Source: Strigamia acuminata (taxonomy: Eukaryota > Arthropoda > Chilopoda > Geophilomorpha > Linotaeniidae). Taken from it: DNA of 64,000 nucleotides. Where the stretch lies: contig OX442324.1 in NCBI GenBank assembly GCA_949358305.1, forward strand, positions 1,601,501-1,665,500, in the 5' to 3' direction. Under the pieces are notes generated by a model. That model was given only the letters and a program-made list of their open reading frames with translations. It was not told where the DNA came from and made no database searches. A program made the translations under genes and the position numbers. Position 1 is the first letter of the stretch; every line of letters starts with the position of its first letter. This document shows, in pieces, positions 51,091 to 62,440 of the stretch.

Positions 51091-51095
51091 AAAAG

Positions 51096-52839
51096 ATGGC
51101 GCACGCAAGTCGGTGTCGCGCACCGTTTGAAGTATTTTGTCAACTCATTTCCGACTCTGCCAGGCCAGGAAATCGCTTTATATTAAAGGCGTGTGACTGG
51201 CTCGCACATTTTAGGCACGATGCCGAAACATGTGTGAGTGTCGACGCAAATTACGAGGGGCTGGGTGCTGTTTTGCAGCAGCGACAAAAAGAGAAGTGGG
51301 TGACTATCCCGTACCCATCTAGGAGAATTCCGCGATCATACAGCATGGCCCATTCGAATGAGCTCGAGTGTCTTGCCGTCCACTGGACAATTACCGAGAA
51401 GTTTCGATCATATTTGCTGGGGGTGAAGTTTGTTTTGTTCACCGACAATTGGGCGGTGGCCCATATGCTGGCCAAAACCGATTTGAACAGAAAATATGCG
51501 CAATGGATCCCGGATTTGCAGGAATACGATTTCACAATGAAACATAAGAAGGGGAAGGAGAACGATATCCCCGACGCGCTTTCAAGGGCAATTGAGGCCG
51601 GAACATCAGTCGCATTGGCCACGATTAAGCTGAGGGACGGCGCTTTGAAGGAAAAACAGAGGAGCGACATGTTCTGCATGGAGAAGGTGGCGGATCTCCC
51701 AGCAGATTACGAGATTGTCGACGGACTTCTTCTTCATGCGGAAACAAGACGTAATAAGAGGTGTCTTCAAGTTGTGGTGCCGAGAAGCATGACCGAGAGT
51801 TTGACGAGGACGGTCCACGAGGCGTGTGGACACGCAGACGTTTTCAAGATCGTGTCGACACTGAGGAGAAGGCACTGGTGGAAGGGCATGCAGGCCAGTG
51901 TAAGGGGCTTCATACGGCATTGTCAGGAGTGCCAACGACAGAATCACAGAACTGCAAAGCCATTGGGGCTGCTTGCGAATCGGCCCATTCCATATAGACC
52001 GTTTCACACAATAGCAATTGATCACGGCGAGCCGTACCCGTGTTGCGGGGGAATTTTGTACATTTTGGTTGTGATTGATTTGTTTTCAAGATTCATTATA
52101 GCGGTGCCCGTGCGAAACACGAGAGCGGCTACATCCGTGGAGAAGGTTAGGGTCACCGTCTTTGGGCGTTTTGGCCCAGCCAGCAAGATAATCACCGACG
52201 CAGGAACTTCATTTGTCGCGAAGGAGTTTGTGGACTTTGCCGAGAACGAGGAGGCAGAAGTCGAGGTTTGCCCGCCATACCACCACGTGTCAAACGGCTT
52301 AGTCGAGAGGGGAATACAAACAATAGTTCAGAAGTTACGTAAGGCCGAAGGAGGATTTGTGAGATGGGCAAGTAATTTGCCTGCACAGGTGTGGACAATA
52401 AACAACACCGCTGCTGTCCTCGGCCAAGTTTTCACCTTTCGAATTAATTCATGGATACGTACCAACATTTAAGGGAGAGCTGGCAGAGATCAAGGATGAC
52501 GAACCGATGAAAGGTTTCGTGAAGCTGTGGGACAATGCAACCCGAAATTTAGAGGAGGCTGAAAGTGCACGAAAGGAGCGTTTTGATCGTAATAGAACGA
52601 CATCTGGAATACAGACAGGGGACAAGGTTTTGTACTCGAAAGATCAGAGGCAGAGGAAAGCCGACGCACTGTATGAGGGTCCTTACACAGTGGTGGAGCG
52701 CCTGGACACTGAAGTTTTTATTATTTCCGGAGAGGACGGGTGCCCACGGAAAGTGCATGGCGCTCAGTTAAAACGATTTCATGAGGAGGGACTTGTGCTC
52801 ACCGCGTGTAGTGGCCATCTGGCGCACCTGTCAGGCTGA
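51096..52839 (+). pseudogene. G3 gypsy RNase H and integrase, one frameshift
   Basis: RNase H (SVDANYEGLGAVL, NELECLAV, FTDNWAV) is followed by the H2C2 zinc finger (HEACGHA...CQECQ) and an integrase core with an apparently complete triad: AIDHGEP, TDAGTSF, NGLVERG. A frameshift near 52440-52460 precedes the GPY/F module (ALYEGPYTVVERL, from about 52660). The stop TGA at 52837-52839 lies 44 bp inside the 3' LTR, so the last codons are LTR sequence. Confidence 0.88.
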
Positions 52840-52987
52840 TGACATCATTTCCAACAAGAAGATTTGTTCGATATTTATCATTTTTCGTTTGTTTATCTTT
52901 TTGTATTTGCCGAGAATAAAAGACAGTCTGTACAGAACATTTAAACGTGACGGTTCAACTCTTCCTTTCCAATACACACAGCTAACA
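52794..52987 (+). repeat. G3 3' LTR (194 bp)
   Basis: Same length and ends as 44207-44400, with several substitutions. It follows the purine run GAGGAGGGA inside the pol reading frame. Confidence 0.85.
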
Positions 52988-53232
52988 ATGGCCTATATCC
53001 AACCATTGGAATTGACATCACTAATTGTTTAAATTTTGTCACTTGGCTCCAATGTATTCAAATCTCGAATGAGGGTCTCCACCCCCAGGGAAAGTTGTAC
53101 TGTAATCTCGTGGATCCAACGGCACTTCTGGTTACGTTACGAGAACATGTGGTTTGTTGCAATAACGTGTGCGCGAATAAAATGACTATATCTTTGAGAA
53201 TCGATGCCATCTCCATTCATTCAATAACAACA
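52988..53232 (+). repeat. Copia LTR-like segment related to the C4 LTR
   Basis: 53050-53232 resembles 28060-28227, ends ACAACA, and is followed by a PBS-like GGGTTATGCAC (53235-53245). The left border is undefined. It may be the 5' LTR of C7 or a separate fragment. Confidence 0.5.
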
Positions 53233-53820
53233 AAGGGTTATGCACTTTTCTATTTGTATTTTATTTAATGTTTCCTTACAAATGAACCCAATACATTTTT
53301 TTTAAAATACGGCCATAAGTACGGAATGGCCTTCTTAATTAGGCCATGTTTTTAGAATATCTTAATTATTTTTTTGGATAATAAGTTGCGGCACCACCGA
53401 CGGCACTATGTGACAGTTTATAGGTGCTATTTATTAATAACACAGCCGAATTTTAAGCGTTTTCGGCAAAACCCGCATTTGTCGATGCTTCGAGTCGCCA
53501 CTAGATGGCGCAATTACGTTTCAGCGGTAAATTCGAAATACGAGTTAGAATCTTGCAAATAAATATAAGAATATATTTATCTAAGAGAATTAGGACCTAA
53601 TTGGTATTAATATAAACATATATTAATAGTTATTCAGTAATAAAGACACAAGTTGATCTTCATTTCGGTAGAAAAGAAGATTTGGCGATCAATTGCTCAA
53701 CCGATCGATCTGATTAGTGGATCCATTTCCGGTCCTGGGTGTCCAGTTCCGGTTGTGGTGAGAATTAGCATATTGCTCCTCCGTATCCACTTCCGGTGAT
53801 ACGGGTTTGGAGGGATTCGC
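53233..53820 (+). other. Unassigned sequence before C7 integrase
   Basis: AT-rich then mixed. A short CCGGT-rich part (53725-53800) lies just before the integrase. No gag or protease frame, so this part of C7 is deleted or replaced. Confidence 0.35.
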
Positions 53821-56800
53821 AAATTAACAAAAATGCGACGCCCGACAAGGAAAGCTTTCCCGTCTATATTGATCAAGAATTTGATGGAAATTGTTCACGC
53901 AGACATTTGGGGACCAACGGGTTATCCCTCTCCGTCCGGATTCAAATATTTTCTCGCGATTGTGGAGGATTATTCTCGATGGACGTCGGTCTACGCACTT
54001 AAGCATAAGTGGGAAGCTTTTGACAAGATTAAAGACTTTATAACTGAAGCGGAACGTCAAACAGGACATCGTGTAAAGGCGATTAAGACTGACAACGGAT
54101 TGGAATTTTGTTCACGGAAGATGTCAGAGCATTTGACATCGTTGGGTATTCAACATTTACGTACGAATACGTACTCACCATTCCAAAATGGAGTCGCAGA
54201 ACGGTTTAACCAGACGGCACTTCAAGCAATTCGCGTAACACGTAAGCAGGCGAACTTACCACCAGGGTTCTGGGTTGAACTTTTGCATGCTTATGTTTAT
54301 TTGCGGAATCGCACACCACAGAAGTTACTGCACTGGAAAACGCCATATGAGATAAGGAAAGGATCACCACCGAATATATCATATATCCGAAAGATTGGAA
54401 GCATGGTGCATCGATTTATCCCGAAGGCCGAACGACAAGACAAATTTTCGGATTCTGGAGAGGCTGGCGTACTTGTCGGATATGCTTTATTTATGCGAGG
54501 CTACCGCATATGGGATCCGATCAGCAACAAAATCATTGAAAGTGATCAAGTGACAATTAATGAGGCTAAGGTTTATCAACCCAAACGACTCAAAAGTGTG
54601 GAACAAATTAGTTTTACACCTGACACAACAGAGGAATTTAAACCAAATTTGAAGTTGAAGAAAGTCGTACCGCCAGCAAAGCAACCACCAGTTGCACAAG
54701 CGACAACGAAACAAATGACAGAAACAATAACGCAACCCAAACAAACAGTTTTGCAATCGGCAAAACCAACGGTTTCGAGTCAAATTATATGGGAACGTGA
54801 GCTTATTCCCAGGACAACGGGAAATCGGACTGATGTCTACTATTTTTGTGACGGCCAAAGGATTAAGTCCAAGACTGAGGTTGCGGTTTTATGTCAAGCT
54901 AAGAATTTAGATGTAAATCTTGATGCATTCGATATATTCTCACCGAAAAATTTGGTGACAGGCCAAGTGGACATTCCTCCGAAATCACATGACGTGGCCA
55001 AACCAAATAACACCGATTCTAACACAGTCGACCAAGACTTCTTTGATTTCTTTAACGGATTGAAATGTTGCGATGTTGAAAGTCCCACGTCATACGAAGA
55101 AGCAATAAAATGTGAGGATGCAAATCAATGGAATGAGGCAATGCAAGACGAAATAGCAACGCTAGAAGAAAGAAAGGTCTTTTCACTCGTTCCACCTCCA
55201 AAAGGGAAGAAGATTTTAACCAATAAATGGGTTTTTGTCCGAAAATGCGACGACAAAGAAACCGTTGTTCGCCATCGCGCACGATTAGTAGCAAGGGGAT
55301 TTGAACAAGTTAAAGGCAGGGATTTTCACGAAGTGTATAATCCGGTTGTGACTTTTGCACTCGTTCGCCTACTGTTTTTCTTGCTTGTGGTATGTGCCGG
55401 ATGGGTGACTAGACATCTGGATGTAAAATGTGCCTTCCTTTATGGAACTCTGGAAGAGGAAATCTACATGGATCCTCCAAATGGCTTCGAACGAAATGAT
55501 GGATATGTGTGGAAATTAGAGAAAAGTCTCTATGGACTCCATCAGGCAGGAAGATGTTGGTGGATAGAACTTGACCGTGCATTAAAAGAGACTGGTTTAA
55601 TTCCCCTCACATCTTGCAAATGTGTATATCGCTCCGGATGGAACGCATTCGTATTAGTTTACGTCGACGACGTACTTATTATCGGTTCAGATGACTTTGT
55701 GATCGATAACGTGATACGAACAATTAGAACTATTTTTGATATTAAGGACTTAGGTCGTGTTCAAAAGTTTTTGGGAATTAATTTCCGCCATGATAAAGAA
55801 GACAACTGTGTTTATTTAGAACAAACGTCATATATACACAAACTGTCTAATGTTTTCTCATTTATATCTTTTCAGAGAAAGTACGAACCAATGAAATTCA
55901 GGTCGATCATCAATGCAGAAACAATGCGAAGCGAAAAGGGCATTGATCTACCATATCGAGAGTTGGTTGGATCTTTGTTGTTTCTCGCACGAATGACAAG
56001 ACCAGACATCCTGTATGCAGTCAGCGTTTTGGCGAGATATTCTTCGAAACCTAGTATCGTCGCCTGGATGCATCTGGAACATTTATTCAATTACGTGAGG
56101 TTGACCCCGTATCAGTGCATTAAGATGAAGAGACCAGAGCACGTCGCCTTTCAATGTTATTCTGATGCATCGTTTGCGTCCGACATTGATACACGCAGGT
56201 CAGTTTCTGGACACATCGTGTTTCTGGGACAAGTACCAATTATTTGGAGATCTGCAAAGCAGTCTTTAGTTGCGGCATCCGCAATGGAATCGGAGTTATA
56301 CGCCGTGACTGATTTAGTGAAAGAAGTTATTTGGTTAACACGCATTTTAATCGAATGTTCTCGTGTCTTACCGATTGATGATGCACATCCAACTATCTAC
56401 GTGGACAACCAGAATGTACTTTTCAATTTGAAAAATCATGTGGAGAATCGATTAACACGTTATATGGATATAAGATTTAAGTTCGTTCGAGAACATTTGA
56501 TGTTAGATTTATTTAAAATCATGTATGTTAACACAAAGTTTAATTATGCGGATTTATTTACCAAACCTTTAATGAAAGGAAGATTGTTATCTTTAGTTCC
56601 GTATTTGAGTTCTGTACGGGAAACAGCGAATTAGGGGTAGTTTGTTAATGTAATTGGCTCTTTCTCCTTTCTATTGTAGCAGACGATCTTTTGTTTACTT
56701 TATTTTATGTATCACCACCTGGTGACAGTTTCTTTTGTCATGGTCCTGACTTTGAGCAGTAGAAATTTTCAAAATTTTAAGCGCATTTTGCGCCTTTTCT

Positions 56801-57200
56801 TTAATTTTTCCCTAATTTTATTGAGAAATTGTTCCAGTTTCCCTAAATTATTTTATTTTTCCCAAATCTAAATTTATTATTTTGTTTTATTTTATTTTCC
56901 TTATTTTTGACATTTATCTTTAATTTGGCCTGGTTTTAGTCACCCCATCCAGACAATTCATGAGAATTCTGCTATGATTTGATATAGTCGCGCTTTAAAT
57001 TTGCATATTTCACCCCTGATCGCCTGTTTTCTGCCCAGTCCCCATTGGGAATTGACTTGGCCTTTGACATGTGATCAGAGGTGACTTGTTCTGTCAAGAC
57101 ACCTTAAACAGAGAGAATAATTTTCGCCTTCGACTAGTCAACATCTCCTGTCTCAACTAGGAGATTTCCAAGTGCGATTTATGTTGCGTCTCAACGCATA
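53821..57200 (+). mobile_element. Ty1/copia element C7, gag and protease missing
   Basis: The integrase through RNase H are intact. A likely 3' LTR begins TGTTAATGTAATTGG at 56643 after GAATTAGGGGTAG. Its right border cannot be set without a second copy, so the end given is approximate. Confidence 0.75.
53833..56634 (+). CDS. C7 copia integrase-RT-RNase H, 933 aa open frame
   Basis: The longest undamaged pol frame in the window. It opens at the end of the integrase zinc region, then has the integrase core (HADIWGP, KTDNGLEF, QNGVAERFNQ), a T/Q/K-rich hinge, RT (TNKWVF, HLDVKCAFLYG, YVDDVLI at about 55660) and RNase H (YSDASFASD, MESELYAV, VDNQN, DLFTKPL). All catalytic residues I can place are present. 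It has no stop or frameshift. The first Met is probably internal, since gag and protease are missing upstream. Confidence 0.9.
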   Translation: MRRPTRKAFPSILIKNLMEIVHADIWGPTGYPSPSGFKYFLAIVEDYSRWTSVYALKHKWEAFDKIKDFITEAERQTGHRVKAIKTDNGLEFCSRKMSEHLTSLGIQHLRTNTYSPFQNGVAERFNQTALQAIRVTRKQANLPPGFWVELLHAYVYLRNRTPQKLLHWKTPYEIRKGSPPNISYIRKIGSMVHRFIPKAERQDKFSDSGEAGVLVGYALFMRGYRIWDPISNKIIESDQVTINEAKVYQPKRLKSVEQISFTPDTTEEFKPNLKLKKVVPPAKQPPVAQATTKQMTETITQPKQTVLQSAKPTVSSQIIWERELIPRTTGNRTDVYYFCDGQRIKSKTEVAVLCQAKNLDVNLDAFDIFSPKNLVTGQVDIPPKSHDVAKPNNTDSNTVDQDFFDFFNGLKCCDVESPTSYEEAIKCEDANQWNEAMQDEIATLEERKVFSLVPPPKGKKILTNKWVFVRKCDDKETVVRHRARLVARGFEQVKGRDFHEVYNPVVTFALVRLLFFLLVVCAGWVTRHLDVKCAFLYGTLEEEIYMDPPNGFERNDGYVWKLEKSLYGLHQAGRCWWIELDRALKETGLIPLTSCKCVYRSGWNAFVLVYVDDVLIIGSDDFVIDNVIRTIRTIFDIKDLGRVQKFLGINFRHDKEDNCVYLEQTSYIHKLSNVFSFISFQRKYEPMKFRSIINAETMRSEKGIDLPYRELVGSLLFLARMTRPDILYAVSVLARYSSKPSIVAWMHLEHLFNYVRLTPYQCIKMKRPEHVAFQCYSDASFASDIDTRRSVSGHIVFLGQVPIIWRSAKQSLVAASAMESELYAVTDLVKEVIWLTRILIECSRVLPIDDAHPTIYVDNQNVLFNLKNHVENRLTRYMDIRFKFVREHLMLDLFKIMYVNTKFNYADLFTKPLMKGRLLSLVPYLSSVRETAN

Positions 57201-57888
57201 CGGTCATTATGCAGCCCGAATTCTCATGGTTGGCTATCTAACCACAACATTTATTATTTGCCCATTATTTGCGTACAATTTACTGGAAAAACGGCGTATT
57301 CGACGGTCTTAATTCGTCAATACATTTTATGCCACGACTGTGACTTCCTCCTCAGCCTAGACATTTTGAACTCATACTCGTCTCAATTGCGTATTCATTT
57401 CATTATCGACGGTCCGACGACGTTGTCTGCGGTTTGGTACCTGTTTGCGCGTTCACCCGACCTTTGCGCGTGTCCAGGAGAAGAAATATACTCTTCGTAA
57501 GTACGCCTAGCATATGACGACATTTTCCCTAGTGAAGAGCGATATTTTGGTCTTAATTCGAAGTATCAATGTTCGCCATTTTGCGCGGCGCCCGAATTGA
57601 ATCCTGCACCCATAAAATACAGATTTCACGAATAGACGCTGTCTTAACCTAGCTACCACCCCCGGCAAAGTTTTAAGAGTTGCAGCGCCTGCGAACCTAA
57701 ATTTTCTGGTTATTACAATCCCTGGAAATTCTCAAATTTCCGAAACCATTGTTAAAAAGTCGACTACGACGTGACACTTTTATTAATATATTAAAGTCTC
57801 CAAGATGGCGACCTACGTGACCGTCTGTGTTTCTTCACATGAACAACACTTCTAGGATCATATAATATGCGCCAACAGACACCCTTTA
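56643..57888 (+). other. C7 3' LTR start and spacer
   Basis: The LTR starts at 56643. T-rich (TTTATTTT) tracts and short frames follow without known motifs. The LTR border lies somewhere in this stretch. Confidence 0.4.
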
Positions 57889-58579
57889 TTAGTGACCAAC
57901 AGTTGCAATATTTTTAGCTTTTTCATTTAAATATTCATTTAAATCCATCACGATATACAGATTAAATGCAGTATAAACTGATTTTTTTAACTCTCTAGTC
58001 CGGACATATGATATTTGTTCTAGAGTGTAGACAATTTTTTCGGCAGCTATCATTTTGTTTGCATTGTAATGTTCCAACCAAATTCTTCTCTTTGGTCGCC
58101 GACAGAATATTCTTACTTTCCTGTCGAATCTTGTCCAATCGACGCTCTTGTTGGTGTTTCGCTCGAATTTGCCTGTACACCTTTAATTTCAATCATTTTT
58201 CCGACTCCTTAGCGATTTCCGTTCTTACTTCCAATCGTTTCAAAGCTTGTTGTCGACGACGTGCATCTCGCTTTCGTTCATACTGCTTCAATTGACGTGG
58301 TGTCATCGTCGTTCGCTTATCGGTAATGGCGTCCGATACTTCGTTTCTATCTGTAAATGGCCGCTCGCACTTTATCAGATTGGTAATTTTCTTAACCTTC
58401 TGCAGCTGTTCAATTTCTTCATCGAGCATAGGCAACTCATCTTCTTGTCGAGTATAAACATTATAAAATACCTTCGATTCATGAGATGCATTTGAATCCT
58501 CATCGGAATCACGCAAAATTGTTAAGTTTTCCATTATCGAAATAATTTCTAAGTTTGAATCTAACCCAACGCAAATCAA
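57889..58579 (-). pseudogene. Charged, helical reading frame downstream of G4 pol
   Basis: The minus strand encodes an acidic then basic protein: EEIEQLQKVKKITNL, RQLKQYERKRDARRRQQALK, then (after an in-frame TGA at 58191-58193) YRQIRAKHQQERRLDKIRQE, and after a frameshift near 58080 EKIVYTLEQISYVRTRELKK. It looks like a long helical, RNA-binding-like protein. It follows G4 pol by about 70 bp and may be a third ORF or the end of the element. Family not recognised. Confidence 0.45.
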
Positions 58580-58647
58580 AGCTCGTTAATACCAAACACA
58601 ACTCTCGTCTAATTGTTCGATAAGGTTGAACGTTCAACAAGCTGAGT

Positions 58648-59200
58648 TTAGTAAAACTGACGATAATTTGTACGTGCTCGTGATGTTAATCGCCGTAAAC
58701 GGAAGTCACGTGTCTCGTTGTGTACGCCCTCTGGTGGTGGAATTTCCAACTTCGCATCTGGTGTTTCTTCAGGTTCGAACAGTGTTTTTAATGAAATTTG
58801 ATCGTCATCATTTATAAACCTTTCTTTACATGGTTTTAGTGATTGTTTTGGACTCTTTTGGCTATTAATTTTCACTTTTTCAGCAATCTCACTATTTTTA
58901 TCCATAATTATAGATACTTTTTTCCGTCCTTTGTATGGTTTTAACTTTTCTACAATTACAATGTCTGTCTTTTTCCAGATGAATTAATTATTTGATAATC
59001 ATTCGGTGCTGTACGACGCACTATTTCATATGGGCCAGAATATTGTGGCAGTAACTTTTCACTGAGCCCCACTTTCCACTGAGCCCCACTTTCCAATTTA
59101 GTTTTTTCAAGTAGACGTAGTCTCCTGGCTCAAATTCCACAACTACTCTGTCCTTGTCAAATCTTTTTTTACTTTTGGCAGACATCTGCTCTAGTCTTTA
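58648..59200 (-). pseudogene. G4 gypsy integrase C-terminal part
   Basis: The minus strand reads KRFDKDRVVVEFEPGDYVYL (integrase C-terminal module), then YSGPYEIVRRTAPNDYQI in another frame, and ends with VEKLKPYKG and a charged tail to 58648. A 17-bp tandem duplication (59060-59093) causes one frameshift; a second lies near 58950. Confidence 0.75.
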
Positions 59201-59633
59201 GTTTGAAATTTTTCTTGCCTCTCCGATGAATTTGGCAGTTCTCAGAGTGAATTCCTTCCTTGGGAGATTCAAATTCATGTCGACGTTGTAATCTGTATCA
59301 TACCCCCTTAGAAGAAAGTACTTTAAGGCTTTTGTATTGGGACCTTATTAGATTGTTTTGTTGCCCTTCGGCCAGTAGGCCAGGCAACAATCCTATTTCA
59401 AATATACAATTTGCATTAACTGGGCGTTTATGGTGGGACCAGGTCTCGGATGAAGTTGTCCTCCTGTTGTATATCTCGAGTTTCCGCCACTCTTAAAGTG
59501 GTCAGCCCCTGGGAAGAGTGTATAACCTTCGCCTTGAATTTTGGGGGCTACTTGACATCCGTAGGACGAAATTGTGTGCACTTCTGCTAAAAATTGTGTT
59601 TTGTGCTAGGAATTTCGTCGAATTTTTCGGAAA
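59201..59633. other. Junction G4/C8, C8 leader
   Basis: No gene recognised. It probably contains the C8 leader and an LTR end, but no PBS could be placed with confidence. Confidence 0.35.
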
Positions 59634-60890
59634 ATGGCGAGTTATGACCGCCATGATGACTATAAAGACATCAAAAAGTTAGATGGATCTAACTACTCAA
59701 CTTGGAGTTTGCAGGTGCAATTCCTGTTACAATCATATGGAATATAGGGACACGTTACCGGCAAAGAGGTAGCTTGTGAACACGCTTGCATTACCTGCGC
59801 AATAGGATGCAACTGTTATGGTTAAACTTAGTCTACCTATAAAAGGTGAAGAAATTGTTAATCCGTTGCTAACACATGTAGATTATAAGACTGCGTTAAT
59901 CCATAATTTAAGTAAGTCAGGGAAACCTGCAAATGCAATTAAGGAGCAAGCAAATACTGCAAACAGTGCGCAAGCAAATGTAGTGAATAATGCATGTACT
60001 GGCGGTACAAATCCACAAGTGAACGTTTTGAACAATACCCAGACAGGTTTAGTTGCTAACAAAGGAAATAAGAAAAAGAATCCAAAACAGATTGTGCAAA
60101 ACAATGTAATCAATAACAATGGAAATAAGGCTTTTAATAAGAAAGATACACCTCAAACGATCGATGTTTGATACTCTCGAATGGGGCACCTTAATGCAAA
60201 GGGAAGTGCACATTTAGAAAAATCTACCGAGGTTTTTGGATTAAAGCTTTCCAACAAGGAATTCTCAACTTGTGATGCTTGTTCGAGGACGAATAGCACA
60301 CGTGCTAGTTTTTTTCTCATTACAAACATTTCAACAAAAGGGATTTTGAAGATTATTCACGTGGATGTATGGGGCCCTTAACCAGTTAAAACTATAGGTG
60401 GGGGACGTTATTACTTAATTATGATTGACGACTTCTCACGATTTCTGTGGATTGTGATTATGAAGAAAAAGGATGAAGTTTTGGGACATTTTAAGCAATG
60501 GCTTACAGATATTGAAAGGTCAACCTCTAAAAAGGTGAAAGCCATTAAAACTGACAATGGCGGGGAATTCGTATCGAAACAGTGGGATGATTATGCAACT
60601 AGCATTGGATTGAAGTGTATGAGGACGAACCCATACACTCCAGAGATGAATTCGGTTGCTGAGAGACCGAACCGAACGATTATTAGTGGTGTACGAGCCC
60701 TACTTTTTGAGAATAGATTTCCCTCGCCCCTATGGGCTGAACTCGCAGCTTCAGTTGTTTACCTGAAAAATCGGTTTCCACACGTGGGAATCGGAGGGAA
60801 AACACCTTATAATGTGTTTTATAACAAGAAGTTGTCTCTCCGCCATGTCAAATGCATTGGCGCTTTAACATATGTGCTCATCCCTTCACA
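59634..60890 (+). pseudogene. C8 copia gag-integrase, with internal deletion and stops
   Basis: It starts at 59634 (MASYDRHDDYKDIKKLDG), a typical copia gag N-terminus (NYSTWSLQVQ), and a stop follows at about 59746. From 59818 one frame encodes an Asn-rich linker to TGA 60169-60171, then MGHLNAKG and CDACSRTN (pre-integrase), TAA 60379-60381 just after HVDVWGP, and the core (KTDNGGEF, MNSVAERPNRT, where the usual QNG reads MNS). The three parts share one frame. Zinc knuckle and protease are lacking. Confidence 0.85.
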
Positions 60891-60900
60891 AGTACTTTTC
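59634..60900 (+). mobile_element. Ty1/copia fragment C8
   Basis: The gag start, an Asn-rich linker, GAG-pre-integrase and the integrase core are present. Protease, RT and LTRs are not seen. Confidence 0.8.
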
Positions 60901-61129
60901 CAAGATGGCGGCGCCCATCTAGATACGTGTGTGCAGCCAAGTATAGACTTTTTTCGTAAATTGTGCTGCTGTTCAATGCTGGAAGTACAGTGTTAGTGTA
61001 TTTAAACATCGAAGCAACCGACTGTGCAGTCAGTCCATGTGTCAGATCCGTTGACATATTATTTCATATGACCTGAAGGGTCTGATCACCTTAACAATGT
61101 CGAATTGACTTGAGTGAAACCATTGGCAT

Positions 61130-62330
61130 TGTCAGTTTGTATTGCCGGTGTCGATATTCTCATGAACATTGACTCGGGCGGGAGCGTCAATAATAACTCT
61201 CGCAATGTATAATCACTTTTTTTTAAAATTTTTGTTGCAGCCCCTTCCTTGTCCGATAGCAACGTACAACGGCATTCCTCTCCACATGGAAAGAGTTTGC
61301 GTCGTGCCAGTGAAGTTCAAAGGACAGAAATACAAGTTTGCGTTGTGTGCCGCAACTAACAGACTCGCTCCACTACTCGGACGTTCATGGTTCGACACAT
61401 TTGGCAAACTTGCCTGTATGCAGCCCCATGTCCATACGATTTCTATGACATCGAAGGCAGCAGATGTGCTCAATACGACTACTGCAGACGAGCTCGCAGC
61501 TGTGTTATCAAGACACAAACGTTTTTCGAGAGGAAATAGGAAAATATAACGGCACTCCTGTTTCAATTTGCATTGACCGAACTGTAAAACCGATGTTCCT
61601 GAAGTCCTATCCTGTTCCATTGGCTATGAAACCTAGAGTGGAAGAAGAATTGCGACAACTTCAAGGATTGGGAATTATTACGCCAGTAGCATCTTCACAT
61701 TAGGCAACCCCCATAATGCATGTATTGAAATCAGGTGGTACCTTGAAGATAGCTGGGAGTTACAATTGGACTGTAAATAAAGCAGTTATGCCTAATGCTT
61801 ATCCATTTCATTTATTTGCAGATGTTGCTGCAAAATTTGTAGGAAATGAGTCATATTCTATTTTAGATATGAACTCGGCCAATAAGCAATTAGAGTTAAA
61901 TGACACAGGCAAGGCTGTGTGCTCAATAAACATATTGTACACCTTGGCGTGTTCACAGTCAACCGGTTCTTTTATGGAATTTCGTCAACTCCGGCAATTT
62001 TCCAATGGACGATGGACACACTAAAGGCTTGTGTCGGCAATACACAGTCTTATACAATATATCGATGACTCCGCAGTCATCGGTTCCACCAACCAAATTC
62101 ATTTACAGAATCTCGAGAAGTTACTAGCTGCTTTCAGCAAGGTGAGTTTAACCCTCAATACTTTATGAGGCTTTATGAATGTACGAGACGTTTTCTTATC
62201 GGACTGTCTTGTGATTCCTGCATTGCTTCGAAAAGCAGTTTTGACGGCGTTGCATAAAGGCCACTTTGGCATCATCCGCATCAAAGTGCTCGCTCGTGCG
62301 ACGGTTTGGTGGCCATGCATCAAAAATTAA
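61130..62330 (+). pseudogene. G5 gypsy protease-RT and integrase H2C2, decayed
   Basis: Protease-like LMNIDSGGS (about 61160-61190; frame broken just after), LLGRSWFDTFGKL, then RT with FREEIGKYN, YPVPLAMKPRVEEELRQLQ (61610-61670), a TAG near 61701, KIAGSYNWTVNKAVMPN and SILDMNSANKQLEL. The palm YxDD region is frameshifted near 62020-62080. From about 62170 FLSDCLVIPALLRKAV and HKGHFGII (integrase zinc finger) follow, so RNase H is missing. It ends near 62330 in VWWPCI. Confidence 0.82.
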
Positions 62331-62335
62331 ATTTT
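61130..62335 (+). mobile_element. Ty3/gypsy fragment G5, related to G1
   Basis: Protease, RT fingers and palm start, then the integrase zinc finger, with RNase H deleted between. Similar to G1 pol along its length. No LTRs recognised. Confidence 0.8.
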
Positions 62336-62440
62336 TTTATTTTTATGAAAGTAAATAATTTAGACATTTAAAAAAAAGAAAGTGGTTTTTCTTGTTTATT
62401 TGCATAATAATGCAAATGTAAATACATGGTGATGCGTACA
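62336..62440. mobile_element. Fragment of the CAGGGTG (copy c) transposon family
   Basis: TTTTTCTTGTTTATTTGCAT and neighbouring bases resemble the centre of copy c (50235-50280) and, in reverse, 15780-15880. Confidence 0.45.

Larger units (their letters stand above)
44207..52987 (+). mobile_element. Ty3/gypsy retrotransposon G3, interrupted by copia C6
   Basis: The 5' LTR (44207-44400), PBS, gag, protease, RT start, [C6 and a deletion], RT thumb, RNase H, integrase and 3' LTR (52794-52987) are in gypsy order. The LTRs are 194 bp with about eight differences. Flanks do not show a matching target duplication (GACCT versus ATGGC), so one side may be rearranged. Confidence 0.9.
57889..59200 (-). 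mobile_element. Ty3/gypsy fragment G4 (pol C-terminus and downstream ORF)
   Basis: Only the last part of integrase and the following charged frame are present. LTRs were not identified. Confidence 0.6.
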
